64,000 bases of DNA, taken from positions 1,736,001-1,800,000 of the forward strand of contig CADCXA010000029.1 of assembly GCA_902806565.1 (NCBI GenBank), read 5' to 3'. Made by a program: the position numbers and the translations under genes. Origin of the DNA: Hypoxylon rubiginosum. Taxonomy: Eukaryota > Ascomycota > Sordariomycetes > Xylariales > Hypoxylaceae. Below, in pieces: positions 34,091 through 45,997 of this stretch (its first letter is position 1; each line of letters starts with the position of its first letter). The notes under the pieces are model-generated. The model was not told the DNA's origin. It worked only from the letters and a program-made list of their open reading frames with translations, and did not search any database.

Positions 34091-34237
34091 ATTGGAAGTA
34101 CCTATAGAAATCCGAAGGTATGAAAAAGGGGGTATTCGCAAAATCTGCCTCTAAATGAGAGTGTCCCAATAACATTCATATAAAAACCCCCCCCCGAACA
34201 CATAAATCCCTACTTCTTCGCACCCAGCCCGTACTTG
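34091..34237 (-). repeat. Duplicated segment, copy 2
   Basis: Second copy of the unit at 32610-32760. It begins only about 28 bp beyond the stop codon of the sugar/quinate transporter, in the position of its 3' UTR. Confidence 0.75.
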
Positions 34238-34265
34238 ACGTACTGATTTTTGTTGTTCCTGCTCC

Positions 34266-36405
34266 TCACGAGAGAGCCTTGTCGTCGTGGGTGGTGCGAT
34301 GAGGTCTTGGCTCATCATCGTCCTTCCGATAAAGAGGAGCGAGCACGGCGTTGCGCTGGAAGAGGACGTAACGCTTAAAGAAAAAGGGAACGGATTTAAC
34401 CTGATAGGAGGCAAATTTGCGGCTCGGCACGGCGAAGACGTAGTCGAGCTCCTCGAGGGTGCGCTGCTTGGTCTCGGGCACGAGGAAGAAAATCAGGAAG
34501 AACGCCACCAGGTTGAAGCCCGCGTACAGGCCGAAGGCGCCGACCGTGTCCAGCCGGTCGAGGATGAAGGGGAAGGTCATGCTGAGCACGGCGGCCCAGA
34601 ACAGGCAGGTGGCGACGGCGAAGCCCATGCCGACCTCGCGGTGGGAGAGGGGGTAGACCTCGGCGCTGTAGGTGAACGGCACGGGCCCCTCGCCGGGGGA
34701 GTAGAAGGCGCCGAACAGGAAGACGAAGAGGGCGACGAGCGCGGTTCTAGCCGTCCCGAAGGGCAGCAGGGTGCAGAGGCCGGCGGCGAGCAGGGTCCAC
34801 ATCATGTTGGGGAAGGTGAAGAGGAGCAGAGATCGTCGTCCGAAGGTGTCGATGGTCCAGAAGGCGGGGAAGGCGAAGAGCCAGTTGACGAGGCCGAAGC
34901 CGAACGAGCACAGCATCGCCTGGAACTCGGTGTATCCGGACTCGACGAACACGGTGGTCGAATAGAAGGCGATAATGTTGATACCGCACATCTGCTGGGC
35001 GATCATGACGGTGAAAGCGGCGACGTTGGCTCGGCGGACACGGGGAATGGTGAACAGCTGCGTGAAACGTTGGAGGTAATTGGTCTCGCGCATGAGCTCC
35101 ATCTCGATTGATAGTTGGGCGTGGATGTAGTAGATATCCCTAGCGACCTGGATCGGGTTGTTCCGCAGCCTGAGCATCGAGTCCCACGCTTCCGAATATC
35201 GGTTCTTCTTCATGTACCAACGCGGGGACTCCGGGCACAGGTAGATCAGGCAGATGAGAGGGACGGCGGGGATGAAGGGAGCGCCCAGCATCAGTCTCCA
35301 GTTGAGAGGGTGGTTGAAGACGGCAAGGTTGATGGCGGTTCCGAGGAAGATACCGAACGCGGTCCACATTTGCCACGACATGACCAGAGCACCTCGAATC
35401 GAAGCGGGAGCATTTTCGGCGGCGTAGATGGGCACTGCAATAAAGTGTTAGCACGTCGAGGGTACGCGAGACGAAAAATCCATCCAAAACAAGAAATCAC
35501 GAACCAGTCGAGGCCTTCACGCCCATTCCGATACCCATAAGCAGACGGCAAGCCAATTGCTGTCCCCACGTGTGGCAGAACGCGGAACCGATGACGGGCC
35601 AGAGACAGAAGTGGGCAGAGGTGAAAATCACACCGCGACGACCGATCAAGTTGTTAATGGGGTCCGAGAGCCAGCAACCAATGAGGGCACTTCCGATATA
35701 AGGACCAGAGTTTACCAAACCAACCAGCTATTACCATGACACGTTAGCCTCACAAGTCCATGGGAAATATAGGTAGGTAGGTGTTTAGGAATGAAGCTTA
35801 CGAGTCTGTCCCTGGTGGAGTCGGTACCGATGCCGTAGACCTTGGGGAAGAAGATGTTGGCGCCGTTGCTTCCAGTCTGATCCCAGCCCTGGACGGCGGC
35901 GCCGATGGAGCAAGTCGCGATGGTCAGGAACAGCCGGGCGGGCATGCGCCACCGGTGCAGGACCTCGTCGCGGAGAGCGATCTTCTCCGCTTCGTTGAGG
36001 GCCTCCTGGCCGTCCAGGTCCTCGTAGTCGTTAGGGTTCTGGGCGACGAGGGCGCCCTTGCGCAGGAGCGGGATGTGCTCGACCAGGCCCTTCTCCTCGG
36101 CGAAGGCTTCGACGTCGCGCATCAGCTTCTCGCGGGGAATCCCCTTTAGGGGGTTCTTGATCCTGTCGAGTGGGATCACATGTTAGTCACGCTACCTAGG
36201 TATGTCTACGATGTCGAATAAGCGAGCTCGCTCTTAGGCGCAGAGACATGGCTCTGCTGAGCGCTGCTACGCTTATAGCTATGTGAACTTACCTCGCTTC
36301 GAGGTTAGCATTCAGGTCTACATGCTCGGTGGCATCGACTCCATGCTCCAAGTAGGTGCCCGAGGCGCCCTTGGGCTCAATACTGCGGTTGACAACATTA
36401 GCCAT
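34266..36405 (-). CDS. MFS sugar/quinate-type transporter
   Basis: A 12-helix sugar-porter family protein of 621 residues. Exons 36293-36405, 35802-36162, 35505-35727 and 34266-35434, phases consistent. The start [13 protein letters not shown] at 36405 precedes a cytoplasmic N-terminus of about 115 residues with [20 protein letters not shown], seen in a fungal transporter subgroup. Signatures: [15 protein letters not shown] in helix 1, the GRR loop ([11 protein letters not shown]), [13 protein letters not shown] after helix 6, [13 protein letters not shown] in helix 7, [11 protein letters not shown], and the [12 protein letters not shown] motif after helix 12. The first intracellular motif is complete, so the protein is probably active at the plasma membrane. 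A quinate-, inositol- or hexose-type substrate cannot be decided. Confidence 0.92.
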
Positions 36406-38550
36406 TTCATCTCAGTCGATGAAGCTCGGACTGAGATAATACATACGCGTCGGCTTGGTGTTTCTCGGACATGGTTATTCAATCTCAAGGATAGTAGGAT
36501 ACAAGGGCAAGTCTCGATAGCAGAAAGGAAGATCGAGGTCCACTACCAGCAGACGAGGCTGTATAACAATCTCGACTCGGTAGCTGCAGGAAGTGAGACC
36601 TTAACTTATGAAAAGGCGGACAGAAGAAGAGAGTCGGGACTCAAAAGGGGGGGGGTAGGATAACAAAGGAGGAGGATATCACCCGACCCTTATATTGTCA
36701 AGAGCCGAGCGCCACCAAGTATCGCCCGTAAGCAAGGACGGAGATCCCAATTCCAGTCGCAATCGACAACAGCTCACGCCGAAAAGGAGTCCCCCCAGAC
36801 GGAGGACCCCATGGGACAGGGAATGTCCCCACCATGAATGAGTAGACGAATTGTTGCTCCCGCCGGGATCACCCATGAATCACCCATGGACCAGGGATGG
36901 AGGGAGATACTACATAGTACGTACACACGAAGGATGCTAGCCATGGGTACGGGCTGGGGAGGAAGGATTCGTTGTGTGTGTAAGTTGCGCCGGTATCCAG
37001 ACGCGGTCAAACGGCTCTTACTTCTTACTACATACCTCTGATGTCGATGGAATCCCTGGCCAAGGAAAAATAACCCGTGGCAAAGATGCCCAGGCGATAC
37101 TAAGCGGCCGAATTGCCATGACGAGCTCCACAGCGGGCATGGGTACGAGCATACCGAGCTTGGCAAGGACGAGCAGGGAGAACAATGGGCGGAATGGGAA
37201 TGGTGTGTGAATGGAGCCTCCTATAGGAGAGCAAGGATGTGTGCAGCAACGGAAGCGGCTAGCGGCAGCTGGGCTTATTCGTGTCGACAGGGCATCTGGT
37301 GATGGTGTTGGCGTTGGCGTTTTGTTTTTCCTTCTCTTTTCTCTTGTCAACGGTGTTCCATCAGCTGACGGTACAGGGCCTCGGCGAGAAAAGAAATGCT
37401 CGGCTTTCCCGAAGAAATGACTGTCCTTTGACTACTTGTGGCTCAGGGCTTCTGGCTCAGAACTTTTGCTTCTGCTTCTGGGTTCTGTTACCGCTTCTTT
37501 TACGGAGTAGGCTATATTACGCGTTGGGTACGGTACAAAGTGTATGTACATATCATGTCGATGTGTGGTATCACAGAACCAGATGCTGCCATCCACTGGC
37601 TGCGTCTGACATTAAACCACCTACCTAAGCTGCTAAGGTACATGCCTTCTGCAGCGGCTGGGCTTTCTCGCTACGATAAGGCCAACTGTGGCTTGAGGCT
37701 CTGCATGGTCTTCCGTCTGACTTACCGGAAGCGGTATGTATGTCCTTCTTACCAGGTAAGTAGGTACCTGTCTCACTCAGCCAGTTTTTTTTCTTTCACT
37801 GTTACACAATAGCTGACTCCTGAGCTTCTAGATTTTCTTAGAGGGGTAGGTATGTACATTGCTAAATGGTGAGGGGAAATGGCGAGAAGAATGAATCTGA
37901 GAGAAGTTAGACCGACTCAGGTTAAAGCCGGGGGTACGAGTTACGAGCGATGACGACGATGGTTTCGTTTCCCGTCATGTCTTTGGTTACTAGCTGTTGC
38001 TATGGTATTAAGCCTTGCGGGGAAACAAGGTTAGGCTGGTGTAAGTAAAAAGCCTTTAATTCTTCATCTTGCCTAGTGGCCGAGATGCCTCCTTGCTAGC
38101 ACGCAGTGCGGCGCCAATTTCCCCATCTTCTTCCCCATCCCTTTTTAAGTTAGGTAGCTTTCTTTCTCCTCAATCTTACATATGTATACGGAGAAAGTTT
38201 TCTTTATACTTGATCGCGTCCACAAGCCTCCATCGGTTCGCCCACAAGGGAGAAGAGAAATTGGGGTAGGAGTCTAGATTTTCATTAGTATAGTAATAGT
38301 TGTTGCTGCTGCTAAAGGAGGTCCTCTGGTCCTTTGGTCCCATGAAGAAACGATACACCAAGTCGACGTTGATGGTGTACTTAGGTACTGTTGTTCTGTT
38401 ATTCTCCCTAGCCCTAGCTCGGTGAGATAACTTGATGGGTACGGGGAAAAGGTTCCTAGGCAGATTGCATCTGAGATTCGTGATTGGACAAGACGACGAG
38501 ATCTACCCACATATCTTTCCACAAGTTTCCAAGGTTCCTTCGCACCACCC

Positions 38551-38568
38551 CAGGTACCTAGGTACCTG
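38551..38568. repeat. Perfect 18-bp palindrome
   Basis: CAGGTACCTAGGTACCTG reads the same on both strands. It is the longest example of the TACCTAGGTA-type palindromes scattered through the intergenic DNA of this window. Confidence 0.9.
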
Positions 38569-41500
38569 TCCCAAGAACCATCCCCCATCTCCGCACCCTG
38601 AGGTGTCCCCTCCTTTTCCACCTTTTCCACCAGTCCACTTAATAGAGTCGCCAGTATCCTGTTCTTCGGTTATGGATTTTCACACGTGACTAGCCAAGCA
38701 AACTCAAGTACCTAGGTACCATGTAAGACTTAAAGCGGCCCAAGTGATGAGCAGCGCTATGCCTCGCCAAGTTGAACGAAGAAATTCCCCGGTTCAACGT
38801 TACATAATTTAGACGGTAGAAAACAGGGCGTATTTGAGCTTAGGTGTCAGGGTATTCGGTGAGGTGCGCAAGTATGGCGTAGAGGTTGCTTACCTGGTAG
38901 GTAATAACAAGTTCTTATTTTCGAATTAGCCCCTGTAGCCCCTGTAGCCCCTGTAGGGCGCTGATCACCATACTACTAAGGTACGTAGGTCATATCCAAC
39001 ACTGCTAGGCGCTGCTAGGGAAGCAAAAAGGAGACGAGGAACGAAATCCGATAGATCGTACGAGATGCACTCTGCACTGTAAGGAATCCTTCGACCCGCT
39101 GGTGTACTACTCGAGCTGGTATTCTCAAACCACAATCATGTAAGATCGGGTACACACGACGAGATCCCAAATACAACCCTACTAGAATAAACCAGGCAGG
39201 TCAATGGTGCCTTTTTTCCGTCATTCTCCGCTATCTTACCCCTACTCTAGGTACATAGTACCTCCCAAGGTACAATGTACATATGTAGTAGCGTAAATCA
39301 TTTCCCCTCACGAGCGACCAGGCATTGTCGTTGTAAAATTCCTTCACTTTTTAATCCTCATGCGGAGGGAACTAATCCCATTCGTTCTAGTACGGACACG
39401 CGGTATGCACATGCCATCGACTAAGCTCAACTAAGCTTAGCTTAAGCCAGCTTCGGGAAGCCAAAAGGACATTACCTAATTGTGATATATGCTTAATGCT
39501 ACATAATCGCTTACTCTAGCACTGTATCTGTGTTACCATACTATCTGACTATTTACATCTTGTTGCGTGCATATCTTTGCATACGGCGGGATTTGATTCC
39601 TGGGTCTCTTACGTCCCATCAGATAACGATTATTTCGTGAGACTCTGCATGTGTTGGGATAGTTATGTGTCATTTGTTGACCAAACATCACTATTCAGTA
39701 TCTTATGAGTCTTATCAGCCCGTATGCTACCTACATACTAAGTAAAGAAGTTATGAATATTACACACCTACAAACAAGCGGTGGCAGTTTGTACTCGGGT
39801 TGAAGACGTCACTATTTTTCATTCTTGCGTAGCTACGGGCAGATATCAACAGACGAACATATTGCCTACAAGCGCATTCAGCGGCACAGCGATAATTCCA
39901 GAGGCGGGAATGTCATGCAGCCTGGCAGCTAGGAGCCGGATGCGCTAAGGTTAAGGGGGCTTGTTGAGAACCCGGGTTCGCTTGCGGCATTCATGTCAGC
40001 TCTGGCATTCAACACGCTGCGCTGCGGAACGATGCCGTTGCATGACAGCCGACAAGCCCAAAAATTCAGGTGGTCGTTCTAGAACGTCGAGCGTTGCCCT
40101 CCACAGATGGGCATCTCAATCCTGATCTATTTTTGAGCTGATGACGATGCGCGATCTGCGTTGAGGCGCAATCGTGGTGACGGGGCAATCTCTCCCTCTC
40201 CGCGGATCCAAACATTTGGTTCGGTCTGGGCTGTTGCAATAGCTTATTTCTTATTTGTGACCTACGCAAACTACGGCAAGCTACGAGGCTGTCAAACACG
40301 AAACCAAACTAGCCCGAACTACCTAGGTGTATATGCCAGATGTCGTGTGACTGCTGCAAAAGAGCGTCCCAAATCTCACAGATTACATCAAGATCTCGCC
40401 GCGGATCGAGACTACGACATGTAACACAAGATTTGGAATAATTTTCGTCGAGTTTCAGGATGAAAAAAAAAGAAAAGAGTTGGAGATGGTTGGATGTAGC
40501 CAAAATAAGCGACAAAACACGTGTCGGTGGGAAGAAGCAAGTCGAGTTCCAACGGTGCAACCACCGACGTGGTATGCGACCTCCACCTTCGATACCAGAA
40601 ACACCGGTATCCGGCCCAGAGTCTAGGCCGGGCCTTGGGCTGCCCTTCGTTGGAGGGGACTTACGAGAGCCAATCATAGCTCGTCTCTAATTCTCCAGAC
40701 GGACGTAACCAATGGAAAGTCTCCTGTTTAGCAATTTCACGTGTCTTCTCCGGATCTGCTGAACAATCCACTGAATCCAGACGCTGGGCGGACTCCAGAT
40801 TCCCAACCTCCAGTTCTCCAGTTTCCCAAGACCCAAATCTCCAGATCTGACGATCCAGTCCCCAAACGACAATCCACTCCGTTTCGTGGTCCTTTGATTA
40901 CGTGCTGGGGGAAGACCCATTGCGCCGGCGCTGTTAACTCTAGGGAGGGGGCCAAGCATGTTTGTCTTTGTTGTCTTCGCGAATCACGAGAGCGGTCTAA
41001 TTTCTTACCTAGTCGCAAAGCCCGGTCGGGGCCCGCGAGCCAATCGCTACGGTCGTGTCTCCATATCGTCTCTTTGATTGTTCGCGGGCCCGATTCTGCA
41101 GTTGGTCCTTTCTCGCATATCTCGTTAGTCTTTTCCTTGCATGCGTTTTCGCCCCTTTTCGTCGTTCCTCGCTTAAGATCTCGTCAATACCTTGGAATAG
41201 TGCGCTAACAATGAGGTCGTCTTCGTTGAGCTCGCTTCGTAGTTGGGGCTGAATCTAGACGCTCTCCGCAATTGCCAAGCATCGTGGCCCACCCCCTCCC
41301 AAACACGATCCGGCTGGCATTGTCATTGCGTTGCTTGTCGTCGTCAACCCCGCGCAATCAGCCCTCCGTAGTCCTAGGCTGATAGATACCCTATCACAGC
41401 ATGAAACCCGTAAGTCGCCTGCAGGCGCCGAAGGTCCGGGACTATAGATAGTAATACTATCGCCGTGGCCGGTATTACTCCAGAACGCAAGGGATGAGGA

Positions 41501-43116
41501 TTTCGGCTTCGCCCGCATCGGTTAGGCCGATACATCCGTCTTCAAGTCTTCAGATCCGTCACGACGCCGTCACCGAGCCTATCAATATTCAACCGCCTCC
41601 CTTCATATACGACGTGTGCCTCCCATGTCTAGCCATGTCACAATCCGTTGGCTAGCGGTTAGTTTGTTCAGGTCGAAGTGGCCTTGCATCGTTGTTGGTG
41701 CGAGAATCCTTCGAAGATATCTATCGGTTGAGTCGACTGGTACGCTACGAGACCAGGTGATTGGGTGGATTTCTTCGTGGCAAGTTTGACAACTTTACAA
41801 AAATTTGTCGTAGAACCAGGCTCGGTCTGATGAACAGCAGGTAGAAGTGAACCATCGTGCTTATATATACACGACCTTGCGTGGGGGTCCAAGTCCGGGG
41901 ACCCCAACACCATCCGATTTTCCACCAGTTAGACGAGTGTGCCGACGGGGCTATGCGTCTTAGTAACCGAGCGCGTCCCGAGCCCCCCCGGGCTATAGTC
42001 ACGAGGGTATCGTATGTCTTCTATCAGATAGACTTTCTACGATGATAAGAACTGCCAGATACGCTAGGCAACTTCGCATGTTATGATGAACTTGGACACC
42101 CTCAGGGGTATGCCGCTAACTACACCACGTGTAAGTATGTACCTACATACCTAGGTATGCCTACCTATACCTAGGTAGGTATTCGTTAATAACTAGTCCA
42201 TACCTCCCACGTAGTATCGTGATATTCTTTATATTCATCTGGACTGTCCAGTTACTTGCACGGGTTGAACACACCCACGCAAGTCATATACAATCGAAGA
42301 AAGTCGACACCAACCCCACGCGAGTATTGCAGTCAACAGTCTAACCCTACTTCGAAGTTCTATCCTCTTTTCTTGTGACATATCTAATTTCTACACATCT
42401 ATAGACCTGGATATTGTATCTTCTGCTTCCGCCTTTTAAGAACTACGTCCCAGTTAAGGGCACGGTATACATTCAGCCATAGGAGACATCATATTTATTA
42501 GCCCAGGATTCGCATGCACTTCACGCCTTACATGCATATGCCACCAGAGCCAACCGGTGAGACTAGCCAGCCAGTTGATCATTAGCTTCTAAAATCAGAG
42601 TGGAGAGTTTGAAGGTGTACAGAAGGATTGTAAGCAGCATAAGCGGTTTCAGAAACATGTCAAACAGGAACTTGACTACTGGTGCAACCAACTTTAGTAT
42701 ATCGCCCCTAACAGATAACTATTGATTCCATTACCTATTTCTACACCGTTGCGATGTTACCTCAAGCGCATATGGCCTTGCTTGATTCTAAGAGTGGCGG
42801 ATTGTAATGATGAGTGCCGCGAGCGACATCCCTCTTCACCCAAGGGGTCGTCTTCCTCCGTCAGGAGCATCACTCGTACAGTTCGTCGTAAGTGATGGCA
42901 GTACACCACTGACTACAGACATTCTCAGCGTAGCTAGACAAACGGCAACAAGTATACACAGATTATTATAATTCATCGTTAGCAGAGAAATATTTTCTTT
43001 AATTTAATTCTATCTATAGCACGCTGTCTTCCCAGCATAAGAATGTGAGAGTTAAACAAGAGTAGGGTATTCTAAATATACAGCAAAGCCATCACATCCC
43101 TCCCCCCAAATGCCCA

Positions 43117-43141
43117 TACACACACACACACACACACACAC
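43117..43141. repeat. (CA)n microsatellite
   Basis: About 12 CA units just beyond the 3' end of the FAD monooxygenase gene. Confidence 0.95.
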
Positions 43142-43163
43142 GTAGGCCTCACCCGCTCCTCCA

Positions 43164-44555
43164 TCAATCAACGGGAGGCGCCCCGCCGCTCATAATCCTA
43201 GCAATGTTCTCGCACCCGTCGTCGCGGAACTCGACCTCCAGCATCCTAGCCGTGAACGCCGCGTCCCCGCTCGACCTCTCGAACATGCGCTCCTCGTACG
43301 CCCCCAGCACCCGCGCGAGCCCGTCATCGTCATCGGCATCGCCTTCCCCCTTTGCCTCTGCCCCTGCCTTCGCGCCGCCGTCTTTCACGTACCGCACGAT
43401 GCCCCCGGCCAGCTCCGCCGCGTCCGCCATCCCGGCGTTGACGCCGACGCCCGCGAACGGCGTCGCGAGGTGCGCCGCGTCCCCCAGCAGCGTGACGCCC
43501 GCCCGCGGCGCCCACCGGCAGCCCACCGGCAGCGCGTGCAGGTGCCGCAGCGCCGGCTGCCCTGTCATCGCTAGTACGACGTCCGTGATCTCCGGCGCGA
43601 AGTCGCCGAAGTGGCGGTCTAGGAACCGGCTCCTCACGCGCTCGTCCGTCCAGTCTACTTCACCCTCCTCAGTGGTGGCGGAAAGTCCCAACAGTCTAGC
43701 ATCGCTCGGCACCCCCGCGCCCCCGGCCTCTGCAGGGGAAGTCCGCACGCAAGCGTACGCGCGCGCCCCGCCGTCGCCGTGGCGCTGCATCGAGAGGAAG
43801 CGGTCCGCCGCGCACACGAAGACGGACCCGCGGCCGATGAACCCGGCGACGTCGGGGTGGGCGGCCAGCTCCTCGGGCGAGATCCACACGTCGAGCGCCG
43901 AGACGCCGGCGTAGCTGGGGCGGACGTCGGTGAGGACGGGGCGCACGCGGGACCACGCGCCGTCGGCGCCGAGGACGAGGTCGTAGGGCCCGGCGTCGGG
44001 CTCGCTGGCGTCGTTGTTCGTGTCGTCGGGGTCGGAGTCGGAATCGAGGAACGTGAGCGTCCACTGCTTGGTCCCCTCGACGGGCGACACGGCCTTGATG
44101 CCCTTGCCCCAGCGTACGGTGCCCTCGGACAGGCTGTTCAGGAGCATATCTTTCAGGTCGGGGCGGTCGATCTCGGGGCGTCCGGGTATCACGTCGTCGT
44201 CGTCGTCTCGTTCTTCTCCCTCCTTGGCCTCTTTCGGCTGCTCCTTGCTACCCTGAGGTGTGTGCTCGTGCTCGTTCTCGTCGAGGACCACGGTGCCGTC
44301 CTTCTTGACGATGCGCGCGACGTCGCCTTCCGGACGCGCGAGCTTTTTGAACTCGGTCATGAGCCCGGCGGCCACTATAGCACGCTGGCCCGACTCGGCG
44401 TGGATGTCGAGGGTGCCGCCTTGGGCACGTACGGCGGCGCTGCTGTCGCGCTCAAAGATGGTGGCCTTGATGCCGTGGCGGTGCAGGATGGCTGCTAGAG
44501 TCAGGCCGGCAGGGCCTGCGCCGATAATGGCGATTCTGAGGGTTTGGGTTGTCAT
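43164..44555 (-). CDS. FAD-dependent monooxygenase (TetX-like group)
   Basis: An intronless, GC-rich gene of 463 residues from the ATG at 44555. The frame extends 19 codons further 5' from another ATG, but MTTQTLRIAIIGAGPAG puts the Rossmann motif at the expected place. GAGPAG at residues 12-17 binds ADP of FAD, and VLGADGAWSRVR is the DG motif. LLGDAAHLATPFAGVGVN is the GD motif that contacts the FAD ribityl chain. These define class A flavoprotein hydroxylases; spacing and wording recall the TetX/aromatic hydroxylase branch. Two acidic, low-complexity inserts interrupt the domain (EQPKEAKEGEERDDDDD and KAGAEAKGEGDADDDD). They keep frame and probably loop out. No cluster partners within 5 kb; substrate unknown. 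Confidence 0.88.
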   Translation of the reverse strand: MTTQTLRIAIIGAGPAGLTLAAILHRHGIKATIFERDSSAAVRAQGGTLDIHAESGQRAIVAAGLMTEFKKLARPEGDVARIVKKDGTVVLDENEHEHTPQGSKEQPKEAKEGEERDDDDDVIPGRPEIDRPDLKDMLLNSLSEGTVRWGKGIKAVSPVEGTKQWTLTFLDSDSDPDDTNNDASEPDAGPYDLVLGADGAWSRVRPVLTDVRPSYAGVSALDVWISPEELAAHPDVAGFIGRGSVFVCAADRFLSMQRHGDGGARAYACVRTSPAEAGGAGVPSDARLLGLSATTEEGEVDWTDERVRSRFLDRHFGDFAPEITDVVLAMTGQPALRHLHALPVGCRWAPRAGVTLLGDAAHLATPFAGVGVNAGMADAAELAGGIVRYVKDGGAKAGAEAKGEGDADDDDGLARVLGAYEERMFERSSGDAAFTARMLEVEFRDDGCENIARIMSGGAPPVD

Positions 44556-45997
44556 GATGTTTGTAAGATGATAATGGACTTTATGATGGGTAGATGAGTT
44601 AATAATTATCATTTGACGAGTATTATAAAACGAAGGCTACCTATACGACATAAGAGACGTCTAAACGAAAGGCGGCTTGCGGCTTTAATATATCCATCGT
44701 TGAAAGACCTACGAGTATATAACAGAAGAAAATCAGCAGTCGTAGTGAAGAGAACTTGTGAGTCATGATCTACAAAGCAGCTGGGCCATACCAAACTCGT
44801 TACGCATTTTTCTTATACCATAGCCGGTTTTGAGGTCGGAGTCCCGTCAAATTACGGAGCCATCAATGATATACAGCGCCGGTACGTTCGATATTCGGAC
44901 CCAGGGGCCGTTATCAGATCTCCAAGACCTATCGATAGTCATGATAAGAAAGTTACGCAGAATCTCGGATCCGAATCGCTGCCGTAGGTGTGGGGCTATC
45001 CCTATCTCGGTTCCGAAGTCAGTGAGCCGCCATCTTATCTATACCCGAAAGTCCTTAAAGGGGGCCCCTTTTCTGACACCGTCTAATTACCAAGTTCCTC
45101 AAAAGAAATGCTCAGAACGCGCTGTAAGTATTCATTTCACAAATGGAAAGACCATCATCATTAGAACACAAAGCATATTCTATTCATGTCGCATCTATTT
45201 ATTGTAATGTTGTCCTTGCTATGGAAGTCCGTCTTTCGATTCAATTCCAGTAGCAGCAAAAGCAAACAATGCAAACGCATCCACCAAATGCTATAATGCG
45301 GTCGCACTGGTTCGCAACGGCCACGCCATCGGTGGTACACATCTTGGTATCTTGCGTGACTCCTACAAAACAGTCTACAACATTTTCCCGTGCCTCGTTA
45401 TCGTTTACTTCGTAGATTTGTGGTCTTGATGTGGTTTCAGTCGAGTATTTGTGTGTTCGGGGTTTGAAAAGGTTGTGAATGTTGAAAGCAGGTAATTCCC
45501 GACCACAACGTCCACTAATCGAGCCTAGCCGCTGCTACTTCGCATACTGGACCCGCGAAACTACGGCCCGGACCAGGAACGCGTTGTGTTCGACATCGCA
45601 TCACATCCTTATGGCCGTGGCTGAATAGGTCGTGAGGGGCCTCGGTCCTTCTCTCCCACGTCGCATTCATATAGGAAGTAGAATCGTCTGTGGGCTGACC
45701 ATCGGCCAGACGATTTGACGCCGCCAATAAACTAGGATAAGCAGCTGGATGCAATCCTACGCCATGTAAAAGAGTCTTGATCTACTCAATTCTACGGTTC
45801 TGAGTACCAATGGTAATCTAATCGATGCCCGGGCCTCCTGTGATGTAACAAGCCCAAGAAGTACTTTTGATGGCGTAAGCGTTGTGCATTTTCTTGTTCG
45901 TTGCCTTGAGGCTGGCAGGGCGTTCTCCATATTGAAGTAGATATAGTTAGGAAGTCCCCAGACTATCGGGAGGAAAATTGATTCCATGGAACATCAC
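44556..45997. other. Intergenic region
   Basis: Nothing beyond the FAD monooxygenase promoter and the 3' flank of the F-box gene is supported. Confidence 0.4.

Larger units (their letters stand above)
32126..34265. other. Repeat-rich intergenic region with coding relics
   Basis: No intact gene. It contains two copies of a segment of about 150 bp, listed separately, and two short minisatellites. Broken plus-strand frames lie between them: NDTLWRMKGASALMRPG near 33325, and DFKECKLVKPV then a stop, then GRHFIVTDQERREFE near 33690-33790. These suggest a dead gene of unknown family. Confidence 0.4.
36406..43163. other. Large gene-free interval
   Basis: In 6.8 kb I find no gene with a family motif or a convincing intron structure. 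The interval holds several TACCTAGGTA palindromes, including a perfect 18-bp one at 38551-38568, and a triplicated 9-mer GCCCCTGTA at 38929-38955. Several short open frames overlap in the 40.7-41.5 kb part, which is less A/T-rich. One of them, about 41260-41400 on the plus strand with a LIDTLSQHE end, could be a small exon but is not supported further. Confidence 0.4.

Noticed and set aside
34287..35111. Plus-strand frame of 274 codons
   Set aside because: It lies exactly opposite the MFS transporter, is made almost only of Gly, Glu, Val and Ala, and mirrors GC-rich codons of the real gene.
43204..44498. Long plus-strand frames opposite the FAD monooxygenase
   Set aside because: Ser/Ala/Pro- or Gly/Val-rich shadows of the GC-rich minus-strand gene.
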